DNA of 64,000 bases from Lactarius indigo (lineage: Eukaryota; Basidiomycota; Agaricomycetes; Russulales; Russulaceae). The position numbers and the translations under genes were made by a program. Shown here piece by piece: positions 11,493 to 22,200 of the stretch. Below the pieces are notes generated by a model, which worked only from the letters and a program-made list of their open reading frames with translations, was not told the DNA's origin and did no database searches. Position 1 is the stretch's first letter. Every line of letters starts with the position of its first letter. The stretch lies in NCBI GenBank assembly GCA_025766275.1, contig JAFKAC010000060.1, forward strand, positions 186,001 to 250,000, read 5' to 3'.

Positions 11493-12727
11493 TCAGATAC
11501 GCACCGCATACTCAACCTTCGAAAACTCAAACGCGGTAAACCCACGCGCCCTCAAGACGTCTCGCAGCTCGACCATGCATTCCTTCTCCATTCGTCGCAA
11601 ACCATCCAGGTCTTGCTGCGTCCTGATCCCCTCTTCCAGCAATATTTGGAAATGAGATTGGCCGAGTCCGATGCCTGCGAGAAAGTGCTTCACAGCCGCG
11701 GAACCGTCGTCAGGTGGCTTCGTGGTGACCTGTGGCTTAGAGGGCGTTATTTCACCCGCGGGCACGTCGACAGTGCGACGCGCAGATTCGGATGTTGTGC
11801 GACTGGGGCTACTGGACGATCGTCTGCCCGCTGCCCGCTTTTGGGAATTTATCGTAGGACTAAGAGCACGTGAGACTGTGGGAACTAAACGCCTACTTTA
11901 CGAGGTGGGCGAGCCGAGAACGTCCGTTTGTACTCCCTCAGACGTTTGACCACGTTGGCATGATCGCCGCCGCTCGGTACGTCTGTTTTGGTGAACGAGT
12001 GAGAATAAGAGACAAAAAGGAGGGTATGCTGGAACAGTGATACCAGTTCTTCCTACTCCATCCGAGTCCGCCCGATGTGTAGGTTTATGTGTAGAGTGTG
12101 TATCGCTGACCTGCCGAGTATGTGGCTGCGAGTCTGGGTGTGCAAGATAGAAGGCTCGTAAAAAATCGGTACAGTGACTCGCAACGCTGGATCCTGTCTG
12201 TCTCTTCAATGCGCCAGGTCTACCGTGGGTGACCGGAGGAGGCGTGCGCTCGGGTACGGACTCCTCGCTCTGGGAACGCGAGCGCTTTCGTCCGCCTCCT
12301 TCAGAAAACGGAGAACGCGACAGGTGCGGAGCTGACGGGGGGACTCGATTATCAGATCGCGTGACTGCGTAAAAACCTCACGCAGCTAACTCTCTCACTC
12401 ACTCGGCGCACGGACTCCCCTCAGCCTCGCCGACTCTCTGCGACGCTTGTCCAGCACAGGGTCCTCGTTGGAGCTACTACTACTAGCGGCGTACTCAGAT
12501 CCGTTATCGTCGTTGTCTTTGGGCAAGGCGGCCAAGGGTTCAGGACTTCCTGCGGCCGTGTCGTCGACCGCGGTGTCGGAGTGCGGCTCTTCTTCGAGCT
12601 GCCAGCTCTGTTGTGGACTTCTTACGTTTACGGGGCAGCCATGCGGCGGCTTGGTTAGGCTCGTCGCAGAGGCCTGTGTCGCCTCCGGACTGTTGCTTGC
12701 TGAGGGTATCCCTGGTTTGCAGGACAT
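11493..12727 (-). CDS. SAM-like domain protein, copy 1
   Basis: Multi-exon gene read from MSCKPGIPSASNSP (12727). Exon 1 is acidic and Ser-rich (DPVLDKRRRESARLRGVRAP) and splices at a GTGAGT donor near 12395 into an Arg/Ser segment (GGGRKRSRSQSEESVPERTP). The last exon ends at 11493-11495 and holds about 65 residues with a SAM-like helical bundle: VKHFLAGIGLGQSHFQILLE, EGIRTQQDLDGLRRM, LRDVLRARGFTAFEF. The middle exon borders between about 11840 and 12110 are unresolved; several short introns fit poorly. SAM domains mediate protein-protein or RNA contacts. The neighbour at 13282-14088 ends in a very similar domain, so this is a tandem paralogue pair. The basic Ser/Arg region suggests a nuclear protein, an inference only. 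Confidence 0.6.
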
Positions 12728-13281
12728 GCTGGCGGAATCTAGTGGCCCAGAACAAAAAGGAGGCGGCGCGGGGGCAATGCAGTTGGAGCTGGAAAATTGC
12801 AGCCGATCGAGAGATATATCGAGAGTATCTGCTCATAATTGGCTCCTGATGGCGCGAATGGGGGGGTCTGGAAAACTTCTAGATAAGAAGGGCATCGAGC
12901 ATGAGGCATCGAGGACCGCCAAAGACGCGGTTGATGAATCCCGCAATTGTATGCAGAGATACCTCTTCTTGTCGGTGAGGAAACACCAGGCTGGCTTCTA
13001 GGCCTGCCTTGGGGCGTCAAGATGACGTCTTAAGACTGGCTTTATGTAGTTAAACACTCTTTTGCCTGGGTAGCGTGTACGCGCGTAGAATCACAAGGTC
13101 GCCACGGCATAAACTAGCGAACAAAACCCCGCCTCGTGTGTTCCTGGTCATAAATAGATATCCAAATAGGATACAGTTACTTATCACGGTTCTAGGCGTA
13201 CATCTCAATGCGGGAGAAGGGTCAAGCAATGTTGGAGTGGTCGTACAGTCAAGAAGGTATCCCCTTGACCTAGCAAGCGAA
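12728..13281. other. Spacer between the two SAM-like genes
   Basis: No coding frame with recognisable content. Presumably holds the promoter of copy 1 and the 3' end of copy 2. Confidence 0.45.
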
Positions 13282-14088
13282 TTAACGGATTCCCGATTCC
13301 ATCAGAACCCAGGCACTCACCGCCGATATGAACTTGATAAGCTCGAAGGTAGTGAATCCCCTCGACTTCAGAGACTCTCTGACGAGCTTCAGCGATTCGG
13401 TTCCGATGATTTCCTTTATGTGAAGAAGGTCTTGGTGAGTCTTGATGCCTTCATCTAGCAACATCTGGGCATGGGTTTCCCCTAGCTGAATCGAGGCAAG
13501 GAACCCTTCCACAGATCCCAAACTGTCTGGCACCGGCTTCTCCCACTTCGGCAAAGCCGAGCCTGCCTGCGTCACGTTGTATCGGGGTATCCCAGAAGAG
13601 TAGTGGACATAACGCACGTCCGACTTGTCAATTGCGACGGTTTGTGGCTTGATGTCCCTTTCTGGGACTTCGACCTGTTTCAGAAATTGCTGAGGGCACA
13701 GCGCGAAATCTGTGACAGTGGGACCTACAGATACTTTGGAGCTCCGTCGAGTGATGGCCTTGGGAACTGTTCGCAGGGCAGGCGTTCGCAGGGGTATGAC
13801 CCTTGTCGGAGCCCACGGCCGCCACCGATTAGAGCTAGGAGTGGTCAAGGCCTTGTCGTCGTCGCAATCTTTCAACCCAAGCATTGCGATTATGTCGGCC
13901 GGTAAGTCAGCGTCACGAATGATCGCCTCGTCGTCGTCGACGTCATCGCTCATATGATTTCGCACCGCACGGTTGACTGTAGTTTGGCAGCATTGGAACA
14001 TCCGCATGAGCGTCGCGGCTGTATTGTGTCGAGCGTAAAGCCTCCGCACCAGAGCTCTCTCGAGGCGGGATAGTTTCAAGGATCTCAT
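13282..14088 (-). CDS. SAM-like domain protein with N-terminal HTH-like segment, copy 2
   Basis: A 268-codon frame from MRSLKLSRLERAL. The N-terminus (RLYARHNTAATLMRMFQCC, QTTVNRAVRNH) has the spacing of a helix-turn-helix: helix, short turn, recognition-like helix. An acidic stretch (SDDVDDDEA) and a long linker follow. The C-terminus repeats the SAM-like fold of copy 1: VEGFLASIQLGETHAQMLLD, EGIKTHQDLLHI, VRESLKSRGFTTFELIKFIS. The last ten residues may be read-through of a GTGAGT donor near 13320; copy 1 ends at the equivalent place with YAVRI. I infer a DNA- or chromatin-associated protein. Copy 1 may have lost, or may hide in an unannotated exon, the HTH part. Confidence 0.6.
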   Translation of the reverse strand: MRSLKLSRLERALVRRLYARHNTAATLMRMFQCCQTTVNRAVRNHMSDDVDDDEAIIRDADLPADIIAMLGLKDCDDDKALTTPSSNRWRPWAPTRVIPLRTPALRTVPKAITRRSSKVSVGPTVTDFALCPQQFLKQVEVPERDIKPQTVAIDKSDVRYVHYSSGIPRYNVTQAGSALPKWEKPVPDSLGSVEGFLASIQLGETHAQMLLDEGIKTHQDLLHIKEIIGTESLKLVRESLKSRGFTTFELIKFISAVSAWVLMESGIR

Positions 14089-15154
14089 GATAAGTGGAGA
14101 GGTCGAGTAAGCGAGTCTTGCCTTGCTGTCCTATATGCGCCGTGGATGCTCGGGGCAAGCAGTTTCTAAGAGAAACAAGAACACTATGTACAGATGCCGT
14201 GCGTCGTATGACTCTTGACTCGCTTACTGTTGGAGTTTTGAGCTTTTAAATTGCCAAAACCCGCCATGAGAGTGCATGAACGTTTCCAGAAAAGGCGGGG
14301 ACGCAAAAGCCTCATTCAAAGTTAAGCACCACGTTGCAAATCCTTGAATATGTATACGTACAACGAGGCCGTGCTTCTTGAATTGAAACGCATAACCATT
14401 GATCCAGAGACCCCGCGAAATTACTTGTAGGGGTGCGCAAACCGGCAAGCGATTTCAGGGGTAGTATGAAACGGACTATTGAATAGGCATTTTAACACAC
14501 GGGATCATGCGTGTTGAGCGAACTTGAACATGCCGAGCCCTCATGTTGTTATTGGTAAAAGGTACTGCCAGGTGCACTGACCCTCGGGTTGATTGGAGGA
14601 CACGGAGAGTGAGCATAATAACTCACTCCTTCAGATCTGCAAGTGGTATCACGCTTCGAGTCCTCACGAATTCACAATGTCGTGCGACCGCCGTCTTGAC
14701 CATACTCAGCCGTTTTTTTTTTCTCATCGACTCCTCTCGAGCTGTAGAACCGGCGAAAAAAGTTGCGGAGGACGAGAGTTTTGTCTTGACAAACTTTTGG
14801 TGCAGAGGGGTTGCGACTGGTAGGGAATAGAACATAGGAATTTCGAGCTAGTTGAATCATTCAAAACTCGCCAGTGCCTGCCCTCAAGTAGTCCCACCGG
14901 TTAGTCGTCTCATGGGCCGTGGATTGGTGTTCGCTATTGGGACGGAGAACATCACGGAAGTCAAGAACAAGGTTAACCTCGAGGGGTCATCGAACAAAAG
15001 AACAATGACTCAGGTACGCTGATATTGTTGGTCGCGTTCGTAATGGCTCATTTCCTCCTTTCTCGCTCTTACAGCGATCAGATATACAGACGCAACTGCG
15101 GTCACTGTAGTCTCGACTCTCAAGTCTTTCGCCCAGGGCTGATTATACATCATA
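14089..15154. other. Intergenic, no supported gene
   Basis: Short frames only; no motif, repeat or RNA gene recognised. Confidence 0.45.
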
Positions 15155-15817
15155 ATGTTGACGACACCTGCCACGTCGGCGACGAATGGGCGGCCGACCC
15201 ACCCACAACTCCCAGAATCCGGCATGCCCTCGCAGCCCCCATCCACCGTCCCGCTCCCCAATACTGCTCCCCCAGACCACCGGCCAAACTGGGAGGACTA
15301 CACATACCCTACAAAGCCCCTACAACGCCCCAGAGATGCACCAGAGCCCGAAGCCACCTCGTCACCACAACGCATCCCTGTATTCGAATACCAATGGCGT
15401 GACGAGCTAGTCAGCCATCTTTTAGAACTACCTCCACGCTCGAACTTTGGCGGAAAGTTCGCCATCATTGCCGATCCCGACGTGAACAACGGCATGCGCG
15501 CGCAGACATTTGCGGACCAACTGCGCACCCAAGGCGTCCCCATCTCGTACGTTCCCTGCTCCTGTTCGTTCGCAAAGCCTCACTCTCTTTTCTCCTTCTC
15601 TTTCTCGTGTTCTACCAACAGGGAAAGACATTCCGCATTGCGCACCCAGGGCACTATGGACGCCCACACGCTAGTCTTCCCCTGCAGGTGTGAAGACGGG
15701 TGTCAAGGTCGGTTCCTCGTCTCTGTCGGCGACGACATTACGCATCTGTATGGTGTGCCTGGCCAGCGCATCGGCGTTGCGCTCTATCACCCCCCTCTTG
15801 TTGAGAATCCTCTGTAG
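15155..15817 (+). CDS. Small unknown protein, two exons
   Basis: Exons 15155-15546 and 15622-15817 join in phase across a 75-bp intron (GTACGT...CAACAG) and give 195 residues. The N-terminal 60 residues are Pro/Thr-rich and probably disordered. The remainder looks folded: FEYQWRDELVSHLLELP, GGKFAIIADPDVNNGMRA, QTFADQLRTQGVPI, then CRCEDGCQGRFLVSVGDDI and GQRIGVALYHPPLVE. The intron is also open in frame, so an unspliced 220-residue form is possible. I do not recognise a family. Confidence 0.5.
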   Translation: MLTTPATSATNGRPTHPQLPESGMPSQPPSTVPLPNTAPPDHRPNWEDYTYPTKPLQRPRDAPEPEATSSPQRIPVFEYQWRDELVSHLLELPPRSNFGGKFAIIADPDVNNGMRAQTFADQLRTQGVPISYVPCSCSFAKPHSLFSFSFSCSTNRERHSALRTQGTMDAHTLVFPCRCEDGCQGRFLVSVGDDITHLYGVPGQRIGVALYHPPLVENPL

Positions 15818-15894
15818 TCACCGCAATTCGTGCCACGTATGCTGCTCATATGATGTCATGTATACTATGTATACGGTACTAACACTCGATCTAG

Positions 15895-16254
15895 ACTTCA
15901 TTCAGTACCACGTGGTGCCTCGGCCTTACTTGACGTCTGATCCTCTTGCTTCATACAAAGGAACCGTGTGCTCCTACCTTCTCGGACTCGAATCTGCAGC
16001 CAGGCGCTATCACGAAGAGAAGCGGTTGTCTGGACAAGAAGCAGAGGAACGTTCGCCGCGGACCTAGGGTCAGACCCACTTCACCTCATTCGCGTGGCGC
16101 GAACCTTATGCGACCGAACTCCTGCTGCTACTGGGAGCAAAGTCGAGGTCAGAATCGAAGCGTGGTGCCGCAGGCGGTTTCCCGAGGTTTTCGAGAGGGT
16201 GTATATTAGCCAGGAATACGAACGGTCACACCCGGTTTGGTCGGTGCTGCGCTA
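15895..16254 (+). pseudogene. Coding-like stretch with a frame break, unknown
   Basis: Frame ending at 16065 reads HVVPRPYLTSDPLASYKG and CSYLLGLESAARRYHEEKR. A second frame picks up at about 16055 and ends at the TAG at 16252-16254, with DPLHLIRVARTLCDRT, KVEVRIEAWCRRRFPEVFER and ISQEYERSHPVWSVL. Both look like real protein, but no plausible intron joins them, suggesting a frameshift near 16040-16065. Family not recognised. Confidence 0.35.
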
Positions 16255-16694
16255 GGGATGTTTCGAAGTTATGGCGTGGGGTGTTGTGTGCGGTCGCAAC
16301 ACAGCGGAGTGAGAGTGCGTTTGCGCCCGAGGAAGAGACCAGGGACGCAGACGTGTGGCGTCCCGCGTGGAATGGGTGCAGCCGTGGAAGCTGTGACAGG
16401 CGTATCAGGAGAGGGTTGGCTTGTAATCCCAATCGATAATATCATACAGTCGACGTAGACATGGAAAAAGTGCATCCTCTCGAAATTAGTGGGATCACGT
16501 GATGGTGTTAGAGGTTTTAGTGCACCGTTTGTCTATTTCCTCGGTTACAGGCCAGTCGCGAGCCTAACCAACGAAAATCTTTCATCTTGCTATTGGGACT
16601 CATGGTTCTTGTCATCACTCACGACCTCTAGGCTTTTGGAATACGTTTCCCGGTTGTCACTACCTCGTGTGACGACATCGTATATGACTCGAAT

Positions 16695-16913
16695 ATGAAG
16701 GTCAAGAAGAAGCGGAAAGTCCGTCTTGCTCGTGTTAATGCTGAGTGCCTCACAGTGTGGAAGTTGAAGGGCGAAAATTTTATCAACGACTTGAATTCTA
16801 GTGCCAAATACTTAGCGGGAATACTTAGGAACATCGACATCGACAACAAGGACGCCGTTGAGGAGCTTGATGTATGTACGAAGGTGGCGCCGGAACCTCC
16901 AACTCCCACCTGA
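16695..16913 (+). CDS. Possible small lysine-rich protein or exon
   Basis: 72 codons starting with a basic tract (MKVKKKRKVRLARV) and then a helical-looking part (GENFINDLNSSAKYLAGILR). A GTATGT donor occurs at about 16872, so it may be the first exon of a longer gene. No homologue recognised. Confidence 0.25.
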   Translation: MKVKKKRKVRLARVNAECLTVWKLKGENFINDLNSSAKYLAGILRNIDIDNKDAVEELDVCTKVAPEPPTPT

Positions 16914-18130
16914 TGAGACCCTACTCGTGTGAATGCCTGGTATGTCACCTATGTCTACTGCCATTAATCGTGTTCTCATATGACTCATACTAGCTGTTGC
17001 ATCGAACAAGGACCACTCAGTCAGAGTCGGGGACCCTGTGACCGGACACGCCTCCATAACGTTGATTTGTTTCCAATTTTAGTGTTTAAACAATAAGTGT
17101 TTACTGTTGGCTCACGCCTGTGAACGGGACCCGACTGTACAAGTGCATGCCATAGGACGAAGCAGCACACGAACTTGAAAGATGCTGCTGGCGTCTCCCA
17201 GGAGGTTTTTCAACCGACCGACAGTCTCGCTTTGGGACATCATCAATGCATCGCCCTGCAACTCGAAAAACTTCACACAGCGTCTGCAAGCTCATTCTCA
17301 GGAAGGGAACTCCAAGGCAGGCCAATCCACGAGTAACATGGAACTCGGAGAAACTTGAATGGTCCCTTCGTCTAATTGAAATATCCCAGCTGTAGTGTCC
17401 CCATCAAGATGCACTGTTCTGCGTATGCTTGCATCTCCAAACCTTGTTCTGGCTGCTACATCTGAATGGGAATTGTCGACGACGTGAAGCCAAACCTCAT
17501 AGACACTGGCACTTGAAGCTCCTGCCGCTCCGACCTGGGGCTATTACCAGTCATAAATTTAGACAGATTTGATTTCGGATCACAGTGTAATCAGTATCAT
17601 TTAAAGTATAACCGGTAACTAATCCCGATTATGAACCAAAATTGGCTATCCCAAGAGCCCAAGTCCTTAGGCTGTAGCCAAGGCGATGTCGTTGTTTAAA
17701 TCCCACGCTCGCACGCACAGGACACGACGATTGATTTCGGTTGGTTTGCAGTAGGGAGAGGGAAAGCACAGAGAATTCGAGTCTATCATTAATTTTTGGG
17801 TTTCGAGACATGACCAGACTTGGCCAGTCTGCTTTACGTTGACTGAGGATATCGCATGACCTGTTTCGTTCCATTTCACCAAAAATATAACATCCAATGT
17901 GTATCGACATTACTCTATCTCCCAACAGGAACGACCACCGACAAGAGAAAAACATGACAGCGCTTTCTTGACGCAATCACCAAGAAAATCTGCGACGACA
18001 GTCCCGTCAACTTTGTTTGTGCATCGTGATTTTTCCTGCAAATTTGCGCGGTTTAGTTCACGAACTGCCTGAGCGCTTCAAACAAGCGAGTAACTTATGC
18101 AACGCCTATTATCAAAAGGCGCGCATACCC
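16914..18130. other. Intergenic, no supported gene
   Basis: Only short frames of unremarkable composition on both strands. I see no motif, repeat or RNA gene. Confidence 0.45.
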
Positions 18131-18809
18131 TCACTGAGCCGATGGGTTGGCCTGGAGACTTCCGGGCGATGCATAGCCATGCCTGTGGGTGTGGCTGGAT
18201 ATTCGCCCCCTTTGAACCGCTTCGACCAATTCCAACGTGACAGGGATTTTGAAAAATGGTGGGGTTATGCCAGTCATCGTGATGCCGGCCATTACCTTGA
18301 AGTCGGGAGATCGACGCCTAGGAGATCTCGGGTTCGGTTGTTGGACTGAGCAGCAGCGGTAGCCCCCGGCGATGAGGTCCATAATTTCTAAATGTCGTTT
18401 GTCTTCCTGAATGAGTAGTAGATACCCGTTCGTATCCACGACACTCACCGCCTGTCCTACCATACCTCACTTATCTGCAGGTGAACAGAGGGATGTCTTT
18501 GCGACTGCGTAAGTCCCTGCCTAACGCTCAACCAGCATAGCCCATTACGCGCAGAAGTTGCATGACGAAATCATTAACAGTGGACTCTCTACCTGGAACT
18601 GGATTCATCACGAGATCCATATACCAGACAACCTGGTAACTTTCTTCGTCTTCCATTTTGTCCCCCATCAATCTGTTGGGGAGGTCGAGATGATGAAATG
18701 GAGGAGGCAGGACCGCCTGACCGAGGAACGTAGTGGTATTCTGCCGAGCGATGAAGATACTGTATGCGGCAAGGTCGTTGATAGTTCCGTCACGTTCCAG
18801 ACTTAGCAC
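18131..18809 (-). pseudogene. Decayed member of a fungal family with the QEDKRH motif
   Basis: Two blocks on the minus strand. Block 1 (18809-18528) reads NDLAAYSIFIA and ESTVNDFVMQLLRVMGYA. Block 2 (18463-18131) reads VVDTNGYLLLIQEDKRHLE, then MAGITMTGITPPFFKIPVT and LELVEAVQRG. I remember this motif order from a large Agaricomycete family of unknown function, possibly nuclease-like, but cannot verify it. Between the QEDKRH motif and MAGITM the family-like text (AAAQSNNRTRDLLGVDLP) sits in another frame from about 18377 to 18320 and then returns, meaning two compensating frameshifts. The join between the blocks also lacks an open frame. Confidence 0.45.
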
Positions 18810-19457
18810 CGCGAATGAGGTTGGCCGTTACAGTAACGCTAGTTCGGCGTCCCGAAGTAGACGGCGCTGATCAGGGAATCAGATGGGTAGCGATGCATCA
18901 ATACGAGTACATCTAGTAGGAGTACTACCAAATCAAGTACCAAATAACATACCTCAGTTTGAGACAATGTTGAGATTAACGCGAATATGGAAACCTTCTA
19001 ATGCTTGTAAATACTGGTCGTGACGGCATACAGTACGGACAGATGCGGGGCCCAAATGAGCACATAGTCCTGGGTCGTGTCCAAAGCCGTGTCCATGGCC
19101 GTGCCAGTGTCCAAAATGCTCGTCACCGCAAGTGTCACTACGTCACATATCATATATCACATGTGACCACCTGACAAATTGTGACGTATTGCCTTGTTCG
19201 GAAATAGGGCACATTCTTATGTGATTCAGGGCATCACCTTGTAGTGGAGATGGCAGGCATTTATTGGTACAATCGTCGAAATCGGATGTATTGGTATAAT
19301 GTATTGATGTAGAGCTAGATGTGCATTTATACAGCTATTGTAACAGTGATCAACTGACAGTATCATGCTTGGTATCATGATGGTGATACACCACTCGCCC
19401 ACTTACGGTACTGTCACTCACGGTGGTCTGAGATTAAGTTTGCATGGCCTCCTCTTG
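18810..19457. other. Intergenic, no supported gene
   Basis: A short imperfect repeat lies at about 19070-19110 (GTCCAAAGCCGTGTCCATGG-like). Nothing coding recognised. Confidence 0.4.
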
Positions 19458-19465
19458 CATAAAAG
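19458..19465 (+). promoter_or_regulatory. Probable TATA box of the 19522 gene
   Basis: CATAAAAG, 57 bp upstream of the ATG at 19522, followed by a pyrimidine-rich leader. Confidence 0.4.
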
Positions 19466-19521
19466 GGTGCACCCCCTCACTACGTCCATAACTTCAGCAT
19501 CTAGTTAAATTTCCCGCTCTC

Positions 19522-20035
19522 ATGTCGATCGCCACATCACAAACCCCTCCCACTGTTCTGACGTACTCCTACAACTCGAAATTGGTTTACGTTTCACCAG
19601 GAGAATCGTACGAGGTACTTTTCCGTCTATTGCTGATTTGGAGCATTTTTTGCTTACTCCGACTAGCAAGCCATCGAGTTTGCTCAAGGGGCCTTTCCAG
19701 AGCTCAGAGATATCGATCATAGCCTGATATACCTCGAAATCCGCGTAATTCTCCATAACCAGGCCGAACGGACGAAGGCGCGAATACATCGGACGGCGTG
19801 GTCTCCCGTTGTCGCCACCCTTGCGCAATTTGAAATCGTGGAAATACATGTCGCATCCCCCTCTTCTGCCTCCACGCCCTCGGTCGCCCGGCCACCCCCA
19901 TACGCTTCAGAAACGGGTTGGTTCACGGAGGTTAAGGGGTCATCCACGAGCAAAAACCTGTTCGGCCCTGCCTCAAAGCAACAATCACGCATACATACCC
20001 TCATAGCACGACTTTTCCGTCAGAGGTCGCCTTGA
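19522..20035 (+). CDS. Small two-exon protein of unknown function
   Basis: Exons 19522-19614 and 19667-20035, split by a 52-bp phase-0 intron (GTACTT...GACTAG), give 153 residues. The exon 1 product VLTYSYNSKLVYVSPGESYE continues into QAIEFAQGAFPELRDIDHSL, IYLEIRVILHNQ, HRTAWSPVVATLAQFEIVEI, followed by a low-complexity Ser/Pro tail. The first 90 residues look like a small alpha/beta domain I associate with expanded basidiomycete orphan families, without a function. The opposite strand is also open for 109 codons (19520-19849), but the spliced plus-strand model with an upstream TATA box is better supported. Confidence 0.6.
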
Positions 20036-20619
20036 GATTGTCAGGCTACTTCATCTAGACCACACTAGTACAGCCCAATACATCATATGAGCCCGCCGCA
20101 CTGGTGTTGTTTATGAAAAAAAGAGGTAGGGAGGTATATAAATAATCCACTTTGCGGATAATTGTCAGGTCATCAAAACACAACGCCACGTCAACAGGCT
20201 ACGATCATACGGTCTTACCCAGGCCCCGGTGAAGGCGCAGGATTTGGAAACAACATCAGGACGCGCACTACCACGACTGCCGATGGGTGTAACTGATCTG
20301 AACATGCTGTCCTCGCGGTGACGTCACGGTTCGGGACGGAAATCAAGTGCGGAGCAGCAGCTCCTGGAAGACGTAACAGGATATTAGGGTGGGGTTCGCC
20401 CCGTGTTGAGGGTGCGTCAGTAACAGTAGGAGCTGGTGTGACAAAACTGGGGTCCAAGATACCGGGGCCGGTCGGCCAAGATTTGGAGAGTTGTCATGTG
20501 TAAGTGGGGATGAAGGTAAAGTCGGAATCGCCGAGGGGTGAGTGCTTCTGTTGCAAGAGCCACCTCCAGAGAGGTGCGTGGCGTCAAATCCGGCGAAGTG
20601 GAAGAGTCATGGTCTTGGC
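20036..20619. other. Intergenic, no supported gene
   Basis: No convincing frame; nothing repeated elsewhere in the window. Confidence 0.4.
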
Positions 20620-22200
20620 TACGCTTGCGTAGCGAGGTTATGAAGATACTTCATCGAGAATATAGGGTCTTCATCTGCGTATATTGGAAAAACGTCCCTG
20701 TCTCGGGCGATGTGATATGAATCTTGCGAATTGACGCGAATGGTAATCAAATTGTGGTGATTACGTGATGATAGTCGCCATGTCGATGAGTCGGTTCCAC
20801 GAATTGCGGAAATCGTCCCCGAAGCTCCGGAAAGACGTTTTGGATAGCAAATTAGACACGGTTTGTCCAAAGTCTGCGACGAGGTGCAACGAAAGATAAC
20901 CATATGTGGGATAGAAAAGGAAGGCGTGGCGAGTGAGATAGATGAAGTTGGCAAGGGACGGGCTATCTCTGTGAGCGGAATGCCTTCAAAAGTTGGTTCT
21001 CGACACGCCAAATTGGCCGACAGCGAAGTCGAACCAGCTCTCGTCGTAGTTTCGCACGCGCTATTGTGACGGAAACACTGAATTTGGTACAGAAAGTAAT
21101 CAGGGCTGTTGTCATACTCAACCATCTGGAGGAAAGCCCTAACCTAACCGAGCTCAATAGCTCGTCCCGCGTTCCGAGTAGGGCGCAGACCAAGGTCGCC
21201 TGACATGCAAAGAGTAACGTTGCGTCAATGGCCGAGGTGCGGGTAATGGTTTGCCGTTCCTTCACAGTGTTCGAGACGACATTGTCCGTACCGCGGGTTC
21301 GATCAACGCCGCTTAACTTTTTGTCGTTTGGCCCAATGAAATGCCGTCGTGGATCGACAAAAGCTGTCGAGTTGCAAAACCCTGAGACAGTCCCAATGGA
21401 TCATCTTAGTTGATGATCTTCGACCAACGTCTTGAAGGTCGACAACAACGCACGGCCATCGACGCCAGGCGTCAGATCGTGGGCCGTCTCTTCTGCCGCC
21501 TTGTTTGTTGCAAAAATTCGAGCTTCAGCCGCTCGAGGTGTTTTCACATATCGAACTCAGAGACGAAAAAGGGCCAAAACAGGAATCGAAATTTGGTGTA
21601 TGGTAAGCTGGTGACGAGAAAACAAACCGAAAACGACAGAAGCTTTATAGTGCGGGCTATCATACCGAGGGATCAGTATAAAGACCTTACAAATACATGT
21701 GGTGTTGTGCGCGACCCACCAAACAACAAAGCTGAAGACGGTGGGATGAACATCAAAGAAGAATGTGACGAGGCCGATGAAGAGTGGGAACATGAGTAAC
21801 AGCATGGACAGGGATTCAACCGCCTAAAGCAAGGTGCAGCTTGTCGATATCCTCAAAAAAGAAAGCGCGAATCCGCAACCGCTTGTGCGGATCGTAGCTG
21901 GGATGAGTCACTTGGCTGTCAGTCCGAAGGTGTCAACGTCCCCACTGTTGCAGCAACGTTGCCAGCATTGCGGATGTGAACCAGAGAAAGTTGACCTAGA
22001 CTGCCGATATCGACGGAGAAAACCGGGATGGGTTTGACAGTGCGGGGTACAAGGACGCTGGACCGTTAGCATCAGCGAGAAGCTAGTAGATGTCCGCGTG
22101 ATAGAACGCCGACGCGTCCCGCAAATTCGGCCGAAGGTCCCGGATGATAACATGGTGACCGCGGTAGAGACCAGACTAGTATGGGCATAGAGTCGACGTC
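20620..22200 (-). pseudogene. DUF6535-like transmembrane protein, decayed
   Basis: Read right to left, fragments in order resemble the DUF6535 layout of Agaricomycete membrane proteins. Near 22130 lies VIIRDLRPNLRDASAFYHAD, near 21960-21840 ATLLQQWGR and HKRLRIRAFFFEDIDKLHLA, then a membrane segment at about 21815-21720 (LLLMFPLFIGLVTFFFDV, FSFVVWWV), and the soluble part ALLSTFKTLVEDHQLR near 21420 followed by FCNSTAFVDPRRHFIG at about 21390-21340. A TGA lies in frame just after QQWGR, and the membrane segment is one base out of frame with the preceding helix. Another stop (FRL then TGA) occurs near 21556. These breaks argue for a pseudogene. The family is common and functionally uncharacterised. 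Confidence 0.5.

Noticed and set aside
17629..17976. 115-codon minus-strand frame
   Set aside because: No recognisable motif; overlapping frames equally open.
19520..19849. 109-codon minus-strand frame
   Set aside because: Opposite of the spliced gene at 19522-20035, which has a better exon structure and TATA box.
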